From Fistularia commersonii (taxonomy: Eukaryota > Chordata > Actinopteri > Syngnathiformes > Fistulariidae), in the NCBI GenBank assembly GCA_037954325.1, contig JBBMNZ010000002.1, positions 11,222,679 to 11,286,678 of the forward strand: a DNA stretch of 64,000 bases, written 5' to 3'. The position numbers were made by a program, and so were the translations under genes. The notes under the pieces are model-generated. The model saw only the letters and a program-made list of their open reading frames with translations, ran no database searches and had not been told where the DNA came from. The first letter of the stretch is position 1. Each line of letters begins with the position of its first letter. Shown one piece after another: positions 11,860 to 25,421 of the stretch.

Positions 11860-14800
11860 AAGTCCATGGTTATAGCATCTATTTTTATATTCTAAATACT
11901 GTGTGTAAGATGAGCACAGAGGTTAAATCTTTATTCCTTAGCTCAAAAACAAGAACTTCAGTTTTATCTTCAATCAGTACATGAAATTTCTCCAACCACC
12001 AGTGACTTATTTGTTGAATGCCCTGTTTAAGACAATCCAACTAGTTATAATTGTTGCTTAGTGCTTAGTTTTGTTGTGTCCATTGCATGTATGTATATAA
12101 CCACAGAGATAACTGATAACATAGCTGAAGGGTTGCATGGTGAGGTCCAATAATCAGCACTAAGAGCCCATGTTAGTGGGAGGGACGCTTAAGTGCTGAC
12201 AACCTCAGATTTCAGCTAATATCATTTACAACTTTTGTAGGTGCTACATTACACAGAATTAGTACAGTGGCTATTTACCTCCAGGAAGTTATTAAGTTGT
12301 AAAACCGTTTTCTCTGTCATTTTTGCTAACGAGGGGCCAGTTTGAAATAGGCCAGTAATTATTGTGCAAATGGATTCCAAAGCTTTCTTTAAAAGTGTCT
12401 TGATTGTTGCAGCTTTCTGGCCCAAGGGGAAAAGATCAGACTATACTGAAATATTGATACTGTGCCTGATGACAGTTGCATAGCAGCTGAAGACCTTATT
12501 CAAGAAGTCAGTGAGAGAAAAACACAAGCAGAATATTAAGGATTTGTGCTGAGATGTATTGTCTTTCACCATCATGAAGTTTTTGGGAGTGTTGCAATAA
12601 CAGTTCAGAGGGAACAGGATGAAAGAAAATTAAAGGTGCAATCATGACAACAAATATATAATTTTATATTGAATGCAATATTTATTATTTATCATTTTCA
12701 CTGCCATATTTTCATTCAAATAGGGTGGCCCAGTGGTTAGTGCTTTGGCCTCATTTAACTATAGCTACATCATTATCAACAATGAAAGAGTCCCTAATTC
12801 CAACTTCTTGTACTTTGTGTCCTGCAAAGATTAGATCATTGAAGAGTAAATGTACCTGACCAGGTCATATATATTCAAACATCAGCCACACAGTTCCTGA
12901 GAAAGTAGATGCACAATAGAATGAGAGCTCACACAACTTCCTGTATGAACATGGGCGGAGAATCCTCCAATATGACTGTTGACTTAGGACTAACTCTTTA
13001 CACACTGATATTTGCATGTGCTCTCATGCTGGTACATAATTTTGGAGGCAAGTAAACCACTCCTGATCAACTCTGCCACCAGCACATTTGTGTACGAGCT
13101 TCACCGGTGGTTACGAGGTGGATTTAGAGTATAAAAGTATCAGTTTATTTACTTTTCACTCCCTGGTGGAGCTCTATGGTCTCACTTATTGACTCAAAAA
13201 AAATTTGCTTTGACAGTGATACACAACCACAAACTGCAGAGCAATGCCCCTTCTAATACGAGATAACTGTTAAAGTCAAAAGGTTAGTCATATTTCATGT
13301 TTCAACATTCAATGCAAAAACAATATTAGTCCCAATGAAACCCATAAACCCATGAAAAGAAGAACTCTCACAGCCATTTTAGATTGTATTTCATAATTTC
13401 ACAACCATATAGAAGTAAAAGAGACATTTCAAAGAGATTCAATGGCTATTTCATTATTTGAATGGGCTTGAGACTTACCGGTAATTCCGATTCAGGGTTT
13501 TGTCTATGTGTTTCTGTTATAGTTCATTTACAATGCACTGGTTGAGGCATGGACAACAATCACTTTACAGTTTGAGCATGTGTTTATTTCAGAAACACAA
13601 AGGCAAAATCTTAAAAATGTAAGAAGACAATACAGTAAGCATGCTCCAGAGACTCCAGGACTCTTTATGCTCGCAAATTGACACTTTGCATTCATCAATG
13701 TGGAATGGAGTTGGTAAATGAAACATTTCTTTTCAGCAGATGAAAATGTATTCATATTTTAAGGAGACACTTTAGATTTTATATTTGTTTAAGAGCTTTA
13801 TATATTTCCCATAATTTTTAAATGTTTCCATCTATTTATCTATATATGTATTTATTTGCCTGTTTTGTTTAAAAGATTGTTGCCATCTTTTTTCCACACA
13901 GATGTCCCCCATTATGAAAATTTGAAGGTTATTTCTTTGCTCACGCTGCCTTAGTGTGTCTGAGTTCTCCCATGTTTATAGTAATATTTTAATGAAATTG
14001 TGCATTTGCGAATGTAGTGCTTGTAGACTTGGACCTGTGAGCACTGAACATTTACCTAGGCTCAGGAGAGAGGTACGGCTTAGGTGTCTCACGAAAGTAA
14101 TCGAGATCGGTAAAAAAGAGTTTAACAACTAACACATTTATTGACTAAATGAACAGGAAAAAGAACAACTCTTATTTGGTGCCTTATCTGGTGTTGAAGT
14201 AATCCAGTATCAGTAATCAGTAAGTAATATGTTGATATTTGGATTTTCATTTTTTGTTGTTTTTCTTTTCTTTGTTTTGTTTTTATATCTACACTCATGT
14301 CACACATGACGCATTGTCTTAAAAGCTATTGAAATGAGTCCTGGCAGCAGCCTCTGCCTGTGTGATTAACCAAAACCACTCCGGGTAACAACTTGGCTAC
14401 AGTCACCGTCACTATTGCCAGAAAAGTTGACAATGACTTAAACTGAAAGTGTTGACAGAGAGCCAGCACAGATTCCTGCATGACAAGTCAAATCCACCGA
14501 TCCAATGGGGACTCTGCTGTTGTTTTGTTGAATTCTGTTCCATTCTACACAGATTGATATCAGTCTCATTAGTTTTGCCAGACAATTTTGATATTACATC
14601 TTGGAAAAAAAAAAAAACAAGCTTAATTAAATTTTAGCATTTTGACTGTCAGCACTGACGGAGCCTTGGGTCCTCTAATGTTTTTTTCCTAAAACTGTAG
14701 CCATAGCAACAGGTTGTACATTGAGTGTCTTGTGCAACCATTTGAAATTAGGCCAGCCGCACATGGGATTCTGAGTCCAGAAACGTGTTCATGCCAAAGA

Positions 14801-17800
14801 TGGCATTTGAATGACCTTTGTCTCAGCCCTCCCTCCAAACAGCTGAACATTTGTTGAACCAGCGATAGATCAAGCCAACATGTTGCCGGTGAGATTTGCA
14901 GGTCAGATACAAACGAATGTAGACTGACTTTGAATCACCGGAGAGCTTGATGAAATCCCATCACCAACTTGTTGAATGTAAACAATTCCCAAATAATATA
15001 ACTGACAGCCTCACAGCACAGCAGTCGATTGAGCATGGGGGAAAACTGTTGTTTAAAATATGAAAGAAAAACTCCAAAGTCCAATGAGCAGATATGGAAA
15101 TTTTGTACAGAGGCAATTTTTGAAGTTGATTTCAGAAGCAACCAAACTCTTTTCCCTCCAGATTCACTCTTGTTCTTTTGTTTGATTTTGAAACATTGAA
15201 TGAGGCCCAGTTTTAACTAAGCCCTAATTTATTTAAAGAGGTGTGTATTCTTAGATGGTGAAAGTAACCTCTCTGAGGTGTCAACATAAATGCTGAGTGG
15301 AGAAACTGGACGTCAAGGACTTCATTGAGGCTCTGTTAACACTCAGAATCAAGTGAATGGGATTTAAATGCAGAAGTGTGAATAGAAACAGCTCGTTTTA
15401 TATCATTATAGTACCGTCAACACACTGCAGCGTGTTCTTTTGAAACTGCCGGTAGGAATTTATACAAAAATATTTTATAGAATGTTTAAGGAAGGCTCAT
15501 GAAACTTGACTGCTATTTAATGAATGACCAGCAGATTGTGTGTCCCCCTGCATAGCAGAACCTTTCATCAGCCTCAAGAACTGCAGAGTCTGGGCCAAGA
15601 TAAACATTCTTGGGATGCATTTAAGGTTTTCCCAACTCCCCCTGGCTCACTTTTTGACATAAATCACTGAGATTCAAGTGGAAGTGTACCAAAAAATGCA
15701 GATGCCCCCTAGATGAAAAAAAGCTTGTATCATAAGTCGTATAAATGCAAAATACAGGAAATGGGTTTTCCCTGCAATTTTTTTTGCATTAGTTCTCAGA
15801 AGAATTTTTACTGAAACAAGCTGTTTCGTGACAACAAGTGGCATCCGCTTGGTGAATCTTAATTGTATGATAAAACATCTACAGTATAAGATAAAAAGGA
15901 AAGCACTGTTTCACAGGTGTCACAGGCTAGTTATAGCTCTTCCATTATATGCTAGTAATAGCTGAACATGTCAGTGGTCTCTTGGACTTAATATATGGTG
16001 TGTTTTTTTCTGTTCGAGGCACAGAAAGGAGATATCAGACCATTAGGTGGTTAAGGTGACATGTTCTTCCCCACAAGCCACCTTTCTCAATTTCATTAGC
16101 ACCATTATGTTCCTTTCTCACCGAGCACATCCTGCAGTGAGGGGCAGCCATTCAGTGTGCTAAGCAAAAGTTACAGCGTGCACAGAGTGAACTTTGGCTA
16201 CACGCGATATGTGTATTTATTAAATTCACAGATAAGACTGGAGAGCCGAAGCACTTTCCCACCAGGATTCATTATTTTGTGTTCCAAACCCCTGCTGGTT
16301 ATGTTAATGTGTCATGAATTTCCATAACAAAATAGGCATCAAGGTAGGCAGGAAAATCACTTCAACACAGCGTGCAATTTGCATGTGCCATTTTGCAACA
16401 ATCATTCAGAGATGAATTGTGGATCATTTTAGAGAGGCGGCCCAGTCATCACTGCAAGGCGTAGCACGAAGAGGGTAGGGTGAATGACAACATGTTCACA
16501 AATGTGATAAAGTCCAGCTTTGTCACCCCTTCATCCTCATTAAAATGTCCACACAGTAGTCCTCACAATTCATTAAAATGGACCCTTCATTTGTGCTTAT
16601 AATTTAAGTGAATGCAACAGTTCACATTCCATAATGCTGCTGTTGATTCATTTACAGAATGCATAGCGGGTCGGATTTCATTAATGAACTCCATTGTCAT
16701 ATTGCCAAGAAAAAAACGGGAGATGCTAACGATTCAAATGAGCTGATGGAGATCATTAAAATGACACCGAACACCCCTTTTTAAGATTTGCTGTCACAGG
16801 ATGCCAAAGATTCCCTACAAGATGCAACTTGCAAAGACTTCACACCGCAACATACAGAGAGAGTTTCTCATTCACTGTTAATTGGCTCATTTATTTCTTC
16901 ATGCCGAGAAAATGGAAGGAGGCAGATTAAACAAACTTAGCCAACAAAGTTTTGAATGTCTTGGTGGTAAGCAGTCTGGATTGGAACAGACACTGGCTTA
17001 ATGGAGAGGCCAGAATGTCTGCAGACAGTCCACGCCGCTCGCATTCCTTTTTGTCAGGCTAAATGCCTCTTGTCACAGTTGACGACTCCCGGAATTGATT
17101 AAGTCGATCCTGCTGACAGGAAGACACAAGGTCACAATTATGATGAATGCCCTGTTGATTTTTTTCTTTTCATTTTTTTTATTTTTTGCTAGAAAGGACA
17201 CTGGTGGAATTCAATTTTGGTTTAATAATCATTATATAGGCCAGTCAACAAAAAATAAAATTATCAGTTCATTTTACTTGGAAAAAAAATACTTCCATTC
17301 ATATTTTTGCCGGGAATGAACTTTCAGTCTCTTGTCTGAATCATTCATTCATCTTACCGTTCCACTCAGCATCTATCTGTTCAACCAATCTTTTGAAGCA
17401 GCCTGTCAGATCTGCGTTTCTGTCCTTCACACATTCGGCGTCTATCCATTTCAAGATTTTCTATCTCTCTAGGTCTTCAGCTCGGTAGATTCTGCTCTAA
17501 CATGTATTAGACATTGCTCTCAGAAGCCAATTCAGAAGCTAACCACCACATTCTGGACTTTCATCAGGTCCTGATAACACGAGGTTTGACCATCTGTGTG
17601 CGCCCGGGAGTCGATTGACGAACTGTGACTGCTGGCTATAAACTTCACGCTCTGTCTTTTTATTCATCTGGTTCTCTGAGGAGAGCTGCCAGCCATGTCT
17701 CTCAGGTGGAATCGGAGAGAGAGAAATCAATTATTGCCTTTGCCTCTGCTTAAACAAGCAGTGCCACAGACCATCTGAAATAGGAGGGCAGAGGGGGCCA

Positions 17801-19470
17801 GTGGCCCCTAAAACTCCTAAACCTCAGGAGATGGAGGGGGAGAGCATCCTTTCATGACTGAGGACAGTCAGCCATCGCTACCATCAACACAAGGAGACCC
17901 CTGTCATTCCTCAAAATGGGATCCAGCTTTCTCATGTGCAATCTTACATCAAAGAGAGATAAGTATGAAGGGGATTCTTGGCTATACGGTGAAAAAATGC
18001 AAAGCCTTTAGAGCAATCACTGCTCCAAAGCCTAAATAGTTACATATTTTGAGGGAATCACAATATCTTATAAGTTAAAAACATTATTGAACTATACTAT
18101 ACTATGAAACCATGACTATTCTGACACCATAAAGCATTCAATATGATGTCATTTATGCAATCTACAGGATGTTTATTTTTCCCTGTTATGGCCTGTATAT
18201 CTGGTTTCAGAGACGATGACATGTAAAAAATGACAAACTTCCAAAGCAAGCTTTGACATTTTATTTGTCTGTAAGTGCCTTTTCAAATGGTATGGAGTCA
18301 TTCTCTGCTTTGCATAAAACCGTACATCTCTGCAAGCCCCTGAACTACAGGTGAGGCAATCGAAGTTAACTAAAAGCCTTTATAGTGAGAAAAGCAGAAT
18401 AATTGCTGAGCTCTGATAACTGAAAATATATAATCTCCCTCACTGAGAGAATCTTTCAAAGTTATAAAATGACTTTGAACTGCTGGTATTTACTGACAGA
18501 TTTATACCATGTTGCCATGAGCTATGATGAATGCTAAAAGCCTCAATAAGAGGCTAGAATGCGGCAGATAATTCTGCAAAAAAAAAAAAAAAAAAACTTG
18601 CTGAGAAGGAGAATGCCAATAATTCACAGTTACTGGCTAGCCAGAAATGCTATAGACATTTTGAATGAGACCAAAGTCCTCCCATCAGAGTGTCTATAAA
18701 ACCAGAATATGCTTAGAGGAGTGAAAGTTAAAATGAAGCGGTATGATATAGCCCTGCCTCTGTAAAGTGAACTCGATGACACGCATATGATTTGCTCCTG
18801 ACATTTTGTCCAAACCAGCTGGTCACTCAAAGACAAAACACAACATCTGGCAGTGAGCAGCCAGATGATTGTGGTCACTATTAAGTGAATTTGCAGGGCA
18901 TCCACATCCATGGAATTGCATGTCACATATCACAAACAATGTCCAACGCCAGGGACAGGGTGCCTATCAGTCTGGCCCGATTATGGATAAGAGAGGGGCT
19001 CTGATTGTGGGATGCTGAAGCGTGAAACCACTGGAGAGGAACAGGGGGATGTGGTAGAGCAAGAAAGGAGGGATGAAAGAATGGAGGGGAAGCCCACCAG
19101 GCAGTTCCTTCTAATTGGGCAGAGCAGGTTTCCATGGGTGACCAGATCCATATGCAGTGCTGATCTAAAAAGAGAGAGGGCCACAAGCAAAGTAGCAGGG
19201 CAGGCCAGGCCGTGTATGTGGGGGGAGGGTGGTATGCAAGGCAGGGAGGAGGGAGAGTGGCTGGTCACACTCCAGCAGGCATAGCCTCTCTGTGACAGGG
19301 GGCAGCGAGAACCAGCTGTCACCCCTGACAGGGGCACACATACTCGTCCATGTGTACAGATAACAGGCTCAGCAAACAAACAAGAGAAGCACAACAAAAA
19401 GCCACTTATGAAACAGTTTCTTTAATCAAGGCTCCCTGCCCTCACCAAGGGAGTTGGACTAAAAAGAACT
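11860..19470. other. long gene-free stretch with a SINE-head fragment
   Basis: No coding exon recognised. Only one decayed SINE piece (12720-12835) and short poly-A/T runs (for example 18578-18596) are evident. The segment 14800-17100 is complex, repeat-free and rich in ATTA/TTAAT motifs, so it is a fair candidate for conserved noncoding elements; this is inference. Confidence 0.3.
12720..12835 (+). mobile_element. SINE head fragment, interrupted
   Basis: GGGTGGCCCAGTGGTTAGTG and CTTTGGCCTCAT match the head of the SINE at 8813. After about 35 nt of unrelated AT-rich sequence the SINE body resumes (GAGTCCCTAATTCCAAC). The rest is missing or too decayed to see. Confidence 0.6.

Positions 19471-19471
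<1 letters not shown>

Positions 19472-19496
<25 letters not shown>
19472..19496. repeat. (CA)n microsatellite
   Basis: About 12 uninterrupted CA dinucleotides, flanked by further CA-rich sequence. Confidence 0.95.
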
Positions 19497-19499
<3 letters not shown>

Positions 19500-19502
<3 letters not shown>

Positions 19503-22500
19503 ATTGAAATTGACATGCTGAGAGGACCATGGAGTAGCCTGAGTATAAGTGCATGATTTTCCTGTATTCAGATGTTTACAGTGCAGGTTTGGGAAACAAT
19601 TGGAGATGTGTAAAATGAAGGTGAGTTGACAAGGGGGGTTGTGAATTCCCACCACCAATGTCCTAGCCACCTCACACAATGACTGTTAGATTGGGGTGTT
19701 AGTGCATGTCGTGCTTCAGCTGCGAATCAATTCACTTCACACTGCAGCATTAATTAATGATCTGTTCTCAGTATTGGACAGTGACAGGCTGTCATGCTGT
19801 AATTTTTTTTTTTTTTTCCATAACTTCAGTCCATCCTCATTTGCAACCGGAGTGCTCCTCTTTCCTTTATTTTAAAAAGACATAACACAACAATATGAAT
19901 GCACTTAAACATAAACATAAATACTGACACACAATAAATGTACCAATGCGGATTATAATATTGAAGTATAGTATATGCTTACATGGAACATGAATTATTT
20001 GTGTGTCATTCATAGGCCTTTGTTTTTATCTATCCATTCCCTTTACAGCCAAGCAGATGTCTGGCGGGCAGACCACAATCTTGTTTATGAGCTGAAAGAG
20101 AGGAAAGAGGAAGGCAGGAAGTCAAACCAAAAGCACTGCTTGTAGCTCACTGCTGCCCCCTGCTGTTGTATTCATAGTTTTTACAAAAGACTTCTCAGTT
20201 CACCATTACTGAAAGGTAAATATCATTAGAACAATACAAGTTTTAATTTGGTCTTTCTCTTGCTCTAGGGTGTCCCTGCAAAGGCTATATTACCATGACA
20301 TCAATATCAAAGACATACTAATGTTTTTGTAATGATTTTTATTAAATGTCAATTAATAACCTCCATATCTGAACTGTCACTCAGTTATCTTAATTACATA
20401 TTGAAAGTCCGTATTGTATAATGCCAATGCCTTTGCTGCTCCCATGGATACATCAAGGTGGGCTAAGGACTAGAGCGATGGGAATGGCTGCAGGAGTCTC
20501 AAGGGGGCCTAGAGAGACGCTAAACTAAGCCTTGAGAAAAATCAGATCACCTTGAATTTGCATAAACAGTCTTCAAATGGCTACACAAAGTGTGTAAGTG
20601 TTGGCAATCCAAGCCTGAAAATCTCCCAGCTACGGATTAGTATTGGGTTCACCCAAGTCATTTAACACTAAAAGACAGTCTCCGGGGAGCCTATTCATGT
20701 TGGACAAATTGTTTTGCCTTAACAGCAGCTCTGTGCTGCACAGGGGTGTTACTGGAGTTCTGAGGAGTAATTTACCGCCTGTAGTGAGAGAAACTTTGCA
20801 CCCTGTTCCTTTCTGTCAGAAAGCTGGGGCACATCAAAATACTAAATGGCAATAGGAGCAACATCAGCACCTATTACATGAAAATAGTACGGTAACTGTC
20901 TGGGTTAAGTTACCGAAGATAGGCTACAGAAAAGTGAAATAATGAATACTGCGTTTCCATAATTTTTAACTTTAAGCAGGTCAGACACCAGATATAAAAT
21001 GAAAGTCAGAAAATTTAAGCTCCACGCAATTATGAAAACCTTTCAAAGGCCGTCACAGTTTTAAGTTGCAGCGGGAGTCGGAGGGTTATCGCGAGATTTC
21101 TTGATCCGGGTCTCGCTTTGTGAACAGGGGACGAAAACTAAGCAGAGTATAAGTATCAACAACATACCTGTTCTGTGTAAAAACAAGGACATGCAGGTAT
21201 TAAAGGTACACCAAAATCACGTGGTGCATTTCTTTGGGTATTCTGTTTATTTTAAGTGTACTTACTTAGTGTGTCTTGAGGTTTTTAAAGCATTTCTTGT
21301 TCCACATGCATCAAGTAAAGTCAGAATGACTTCTGCAGGAGAGCAGTGATTATTATCCCTGCAGAAAAGCAATTGGCACAAAATGCATCCCCAACAGAGT
21401 TTAGTATGAATGTAAAATAGATTTGTTGCTAACTAATTATGCATTTCCAATGCAATTTATAACACAGCAATGCCTCCAGTAACACTTAACTTCTGGAGTT
21501 TGATTAATGGCACTGTGCTGTAAGCTGTAAGTCTAGAAATAGGAGGTGTGGAGAAGGGGCTAACATCGCCAGCATCAGCAGTCTGAACCGGCTCCTGCTG
21601 TCACCGCTCTCACCCAGTCACCCTCCTCCCATAAAAGTAAAATGCAGCAGGTTTGGAAAACAGCCTTGTCCTCTTTGTAGAGGGCTTGTCGTAAATATTG
21701 TATCAGACAAGCCCCAGAGGAAGAAATTTGGTAATAACACTCATCACCACCGTGGCACCTAATCTGCTGTTGCTGTCTTCACTTCGAACAAACGATTTTT
21801 TCACACAGGGTTAATTTGTTGCACTAAAAAAAGGGGTAACCAGAGCTTGAAACTTCGATGACTTCAATTTTTATCTCTTTCCATGGCACAAATGACCATG
21901 TTATTACAGCAGCATTTTGGACAGCTTGTTAATCAATACTTTAATGAATGATCACTTTCACAGACCATCATAATTCACTCAGATGGGTTTTGTGGTTTCC
22001 CAGAAACATTCAGAATTATCTTTACAATGATAGAAAACTGCACTAAAAACAAAGCAATGCATTGTGGCAAGATAAATGACTAATCACTCGGTCCTCTCTA
22101 CTACAGTAGATTGAATTTCTTGATATATTGCCTGGATTTCTTTTGGATGTCTAATTTAATGGTATTTAATTATCTATTGTGAATGTGTGGCTTCATTATT
22201 TATTTTCATGTATCTATATTAAAGTTGAAAGCTGAGACAGAGATTTATCCATGTCTTTATTTTCATTTTTTTTGCTTTCGCTTTCTTATTATTTATTTTT
22301 TAGTTTTGTTTTGCTGGTTGGACATGCTGATTTATTTTTGAAGAGAATTTTCAGTCCATATATAAGTGCATGCCTGATTTAAATGGCATTATAAGGAAAC
22401 AATTAACTAGATACTAGCTGTTATATCTCGTGATAACCTCCTTTGTGCTGGTATCCTGTGTGTAGTTGAACTTTGCTGTACATCTGACATTGGTACAGAA

Positions 22501-23090
22501 CTGTAAATTAAATTGTGTCTTGTTATCACATGATGTCTTTCCATTTACTTTCGCTGTAAGTTCATTTTGAATTAGACCTCTGGACACAATGAGTTGAATC
22601 AGGAACTTGAAAAGCAGTGCAAAAACCTAAATGGCAACCTAATTTTGCAAACTTGCAGATGCCATGGACCGCACAATGCAGTGAACACATTCAGTATTCA
22701 CCTCATAATATGAGAAGTGCTGTGTTAACCTCAAGCTTCCACTGGCTATAGAGCTATAGAACAACTGGCTATGGAGGAGGGGAGACAAAAAAAATATATT
22801 CAAATGGACAATTTACTCATCTCTTTTACTCCACAGATACAATCAGAATTTTTGATATTAACATAATAATGGTACAATCATTTGTTTCATGATGAATTTC
22901 AGTTCACACCATCCTTGTAAAACAGAAATGTGCAAGTCTTTTTCTGAGAGCATGAGAAATGTTATAATTATTGTATTATTATTATAACACATGACACATT
23001 ACATGATGGTGTGTTGCCATAACAGAGCGTTGCAAAATTCAGTTATGTCAGCAGTCATGGCACCACTTGCATTACTGTATACTGTATACT
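19500..23090. other. gene-free stretch with one exon-like candidate
   Basis: Apart from the 45-nt minus-strand exon candidate at 20047-20091, I see no coding exon or recognised repeat. GC rises locally at 21060-21130 but no promoter or gene is evident there. Confidence 0.3.
20047..20091 (-). other. isolated 45-nt exon candidate
   Basis: On the minus strand a long pyrimidine tract (CTTCCTCTTTCCTCTCTTTC, then AG) precedes 45 nt open in two frames, ending at donor GTAAAG. One frame reads LINKIVVCPPDICLA. The tract is stronger than most true acceptors in this window, but no neighbouring exon was found and the protein is not recognised. It could be a lone exon of a large gene or chance. Confidence 0.25.
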
Positions 23091-23091
23091 G

Positions 23092-23094
<3 letters not shown>

Positions 23095-23148
<54 letters not shown>
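23095..23148. repeat. (GT)27 microsatellite
   Basis: Uninterrupted GT dinucleotides over 54 nt, followed by ATACAAAT. Confidence 0.97.
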
Positions 23149-23151
<3 letters not shown>

Positions 23152-23376
23152 CAAATCAATTGCACATTTTTCTGTGGGCTATTGTATCACCAACTCCATG
23201 ATATAACCATGACATAAACATCTCATGTGCATTTTTTTTGTAGTTCTAGAATAACATTGGGATTGTAGTGTAACAAGCAGTTTTCTTATTATCACAGCAC
23301 AAGGCTAAGCAATTCATGAGTGTACAAACATGTATGTAGTTAGTACATTTTTGGAATGATAAAAAGCTATCTTAAA

Positions 23377-23731
23377 GGTGGCACGGTGGTGCAGTGGTCA
23401 GCCTCATTACCTAAAGGAACCTGGTTCAAGTGGGGAGAACTCCACCCACTGTTTGCATGGAGTTCTCCCCACATCTGCGTGGGGAGAACTCCAGGTTTTC
23501 CATTTCTTCCCACTGTCCAAAAATATGCACGAGGCTAATTGGGAAAAATTGGGAAAATTGCCCCGAATCAGTGAGTGAGTGAATGTTGTCTGGCTATATA
23601 TGTGGCCCTGCAATTTGACTGGCAACCAGTCCAGGGTGTACCCCGCCTCTCGCCAGATAACAGCTGGGATAGGCTGCAGCATCCCCTGCGACCCTGAGTG
23701 CAGGATAAGCAGCAGACGATGGATGGATGGA
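23377..23731 (+). mobile_element. fish SINE, copy 2, internally rearranged
   Basis: Same family as 8813: starts GGTGGCACGGTGGTGCAGTGG and ends GATGGATGGATGG. Between the head and the CCAAAAATATGC block the normal body is replaced by three copies of one 15-mer, in plus, minus, plus order (23430-23444, 23458-23472, 23479-23493). The 3' half (AACCAGTCCAGGGTGTACCC, GATAACAGCTGGGATAGGC) is well preserved, so this is a fairly young insertion. Confidence 0.85.
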
Positions 23732-23772
23732 TTACTATCATTATAACACATGACACAATAGGAGTTTTAATA

Positions 23773-24035
23773 TTCTCCGTGTGTCTGGGTGAGTTTCCAC
23801 CGGATTTTCCAGTTTCCTCTTACTGTCCAAAAACATGCACGAGGTTAATTGGAATACATTGGAAAAATTCCTCAGATACTAGAATGAGAGCGTGAATGGT
23901 TGTTTGTCTCCATATGTGGCCCTGTGATTGACTGGTGACCGGTTCAGGGTGTACCCCGCCTCTCGTTCAGTGAAAGCTGGGATAGGCGTCAGCATCCTCA
24001 CGACCCTGACTGCAGGATAAGTCATAGATAATGGA
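23773..24035 (+). mobile_element. fish SINE, copy 3, lacking the head
   Basis: Lies about 40 nt after copy 2 in the same orientation. It starts mid-body (CCGTGTGTCTGGGTGAGTTT) and runs through CCAAAAACATGC, TGACCGGTTCAGGGTGTACC and GCAGGATAAG to a short ATGGATAGATG tail. The pair could be two insertions or a partial duplication. They differ at many bases, so they are not a recent tandem copy. Confidence 0.8.
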
Positions 24036-24039
24036 TAGA

Positions 24040-25347
24040 TGCTCACGTGCACCTCGACTTATAACATGATGACGTGACTCACTTCAAGCTTTTAGGTTGA
24101 GTATTGCTCATTAATCAGTCTTACCATAACCTTTTCAAGGGTATCTTAATAAAAGGTATATCACCTATATATGCAGCATCGAAGGAATTCAGCATTTAGA
24201 CAGAGAAAAAGGGAAACAATTGGCTGAATTACAAGCTGAATTGGATCAGCCTGTAAGGTTCCTGAGATACTGGGCATTCTAAGTTACCTCTGGATGGCTG
24301 CTAGGATTTCATGATCCTATCTCAGGCCGCTCTCATCCTCAGCCTTAACTGATGATTGTCGACCTTCTGTCTCCATCCCTCAAAAATTGAGTAATGCAGT
24401 AATTCCCAAACAGCCTAAGTGATGCCTTTGGAAGCAAGTTTGAAAAGAGTGTAATAACATTTAAAAGATGAGCAAGAAAGAAGAGAAAGCCCAATATTGT
24501 TTCGCTATCAGTACAACATACAGCACAAAATTATAAGTTTTTGTTCTGCATTTTACCCATCATGGATGAACCATGAGCAGCTGGCAGCCACTTTGCAGAA
24601 CCTGGGGAGCCGGTAGAAGTTCAGTATCAGTTCCAAGAGTGTTGGTTCCAGCACAACCACTATTTCCACCTGAGATACATTAAGAATTTTTCAACTGCCC
24701 TTTAAAAGTTTGACAATAAATCTGATAGATAAATAAATAAATACATACATATGTGAATAATAGTGATAACTATAATGCTAATAATAATAGTAAAAAATCT
24801 GTCATCCCTGCATGTATCCATGCGATATTTCAGTTGAAAACCTTGACTTTTAGTAGACTTGATGTCAATAATGCAACATGAAGCAACATAAAGCAACATA
24901 AAGATTCACATGTAATCCAATTAAGTGAGTAAGACTGTATTAAAATATTTGTACCCCGTGTTTCTTTTATGAATGTAATCAAACTACATATACATTTATA
25001 TTTTAATTAATACAAGACAAATATTAAAACTTCAAATCAATTTTTGAAGACTGATTAAAAGTGATTTAATCACATAAAAGGTTTGTAAAAGACAAAGACA
25101 TTGACCCGCTTGCAAATAGTGGCAGGGTTGTCAGACTACATGAGACAAGACAGAACATTTATACTGACCACTTTAATTTCAATTTTCCGAGGATGCACAA
25201 GTAATACATTTGCATGTATTCAAAGAATTTCATTAAAATACAAGTATTAGACCAGCGGGGAGTAACATTTCTAGTTGTAAAAATACTGGTTCACTTTTCA
25301 GAATGTCAAAATTCATCCTTTAATCTGCAAAGACGACAAATTCTTAC
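24040..25347. other. gene-free stretch
   Basis: No exon recognised. The segment 24540-24670 (CCATGAGCAGCTGGCAGCC, CCTGGGGAGCCGG) resembles a decayed member of another fish repeat family, but too weakly to name. Confidence 0.3.
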
Positions 25348-25417
25348 GAGACAATTTGTTAAAGTGCGTGAGTGTCTGCATGCATATAGACACGCACGCA
25401 CTTTAACAAATTGTCTC
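25348..25417. repeat. 30-bp inverted repeat, near-perfect hairpin
   Basis: Arms 25348-25377 and 25388-25417 are reverse complements with a single A/G mismatch and a 10-nt loop (GCATGCATAT). The outer 23 bp are perfect. The 70-nt fold is the size of a microRNA precursor, but so perfect a duplex is unusual for a conserved miRNA. A (GT)n tract follows at once. Confidence 0.9.
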
Positions 25418-25421
25418 ATGC

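Noticed and set aside
18981..19397. 138-codon minus-strand frame with Cys/Ser/Pro-rich composition
   Set aside because: Composition reflects AG-rich/CT-rich DNA; no family resemblance, and overlapping frames are equally open.
21064..21349. Locally GC-richer segment with an 82-codon frame as a possible promoter and first exon
   Set aside because: Too few CpGs for an island, no donor site in frame and no recognised protein.
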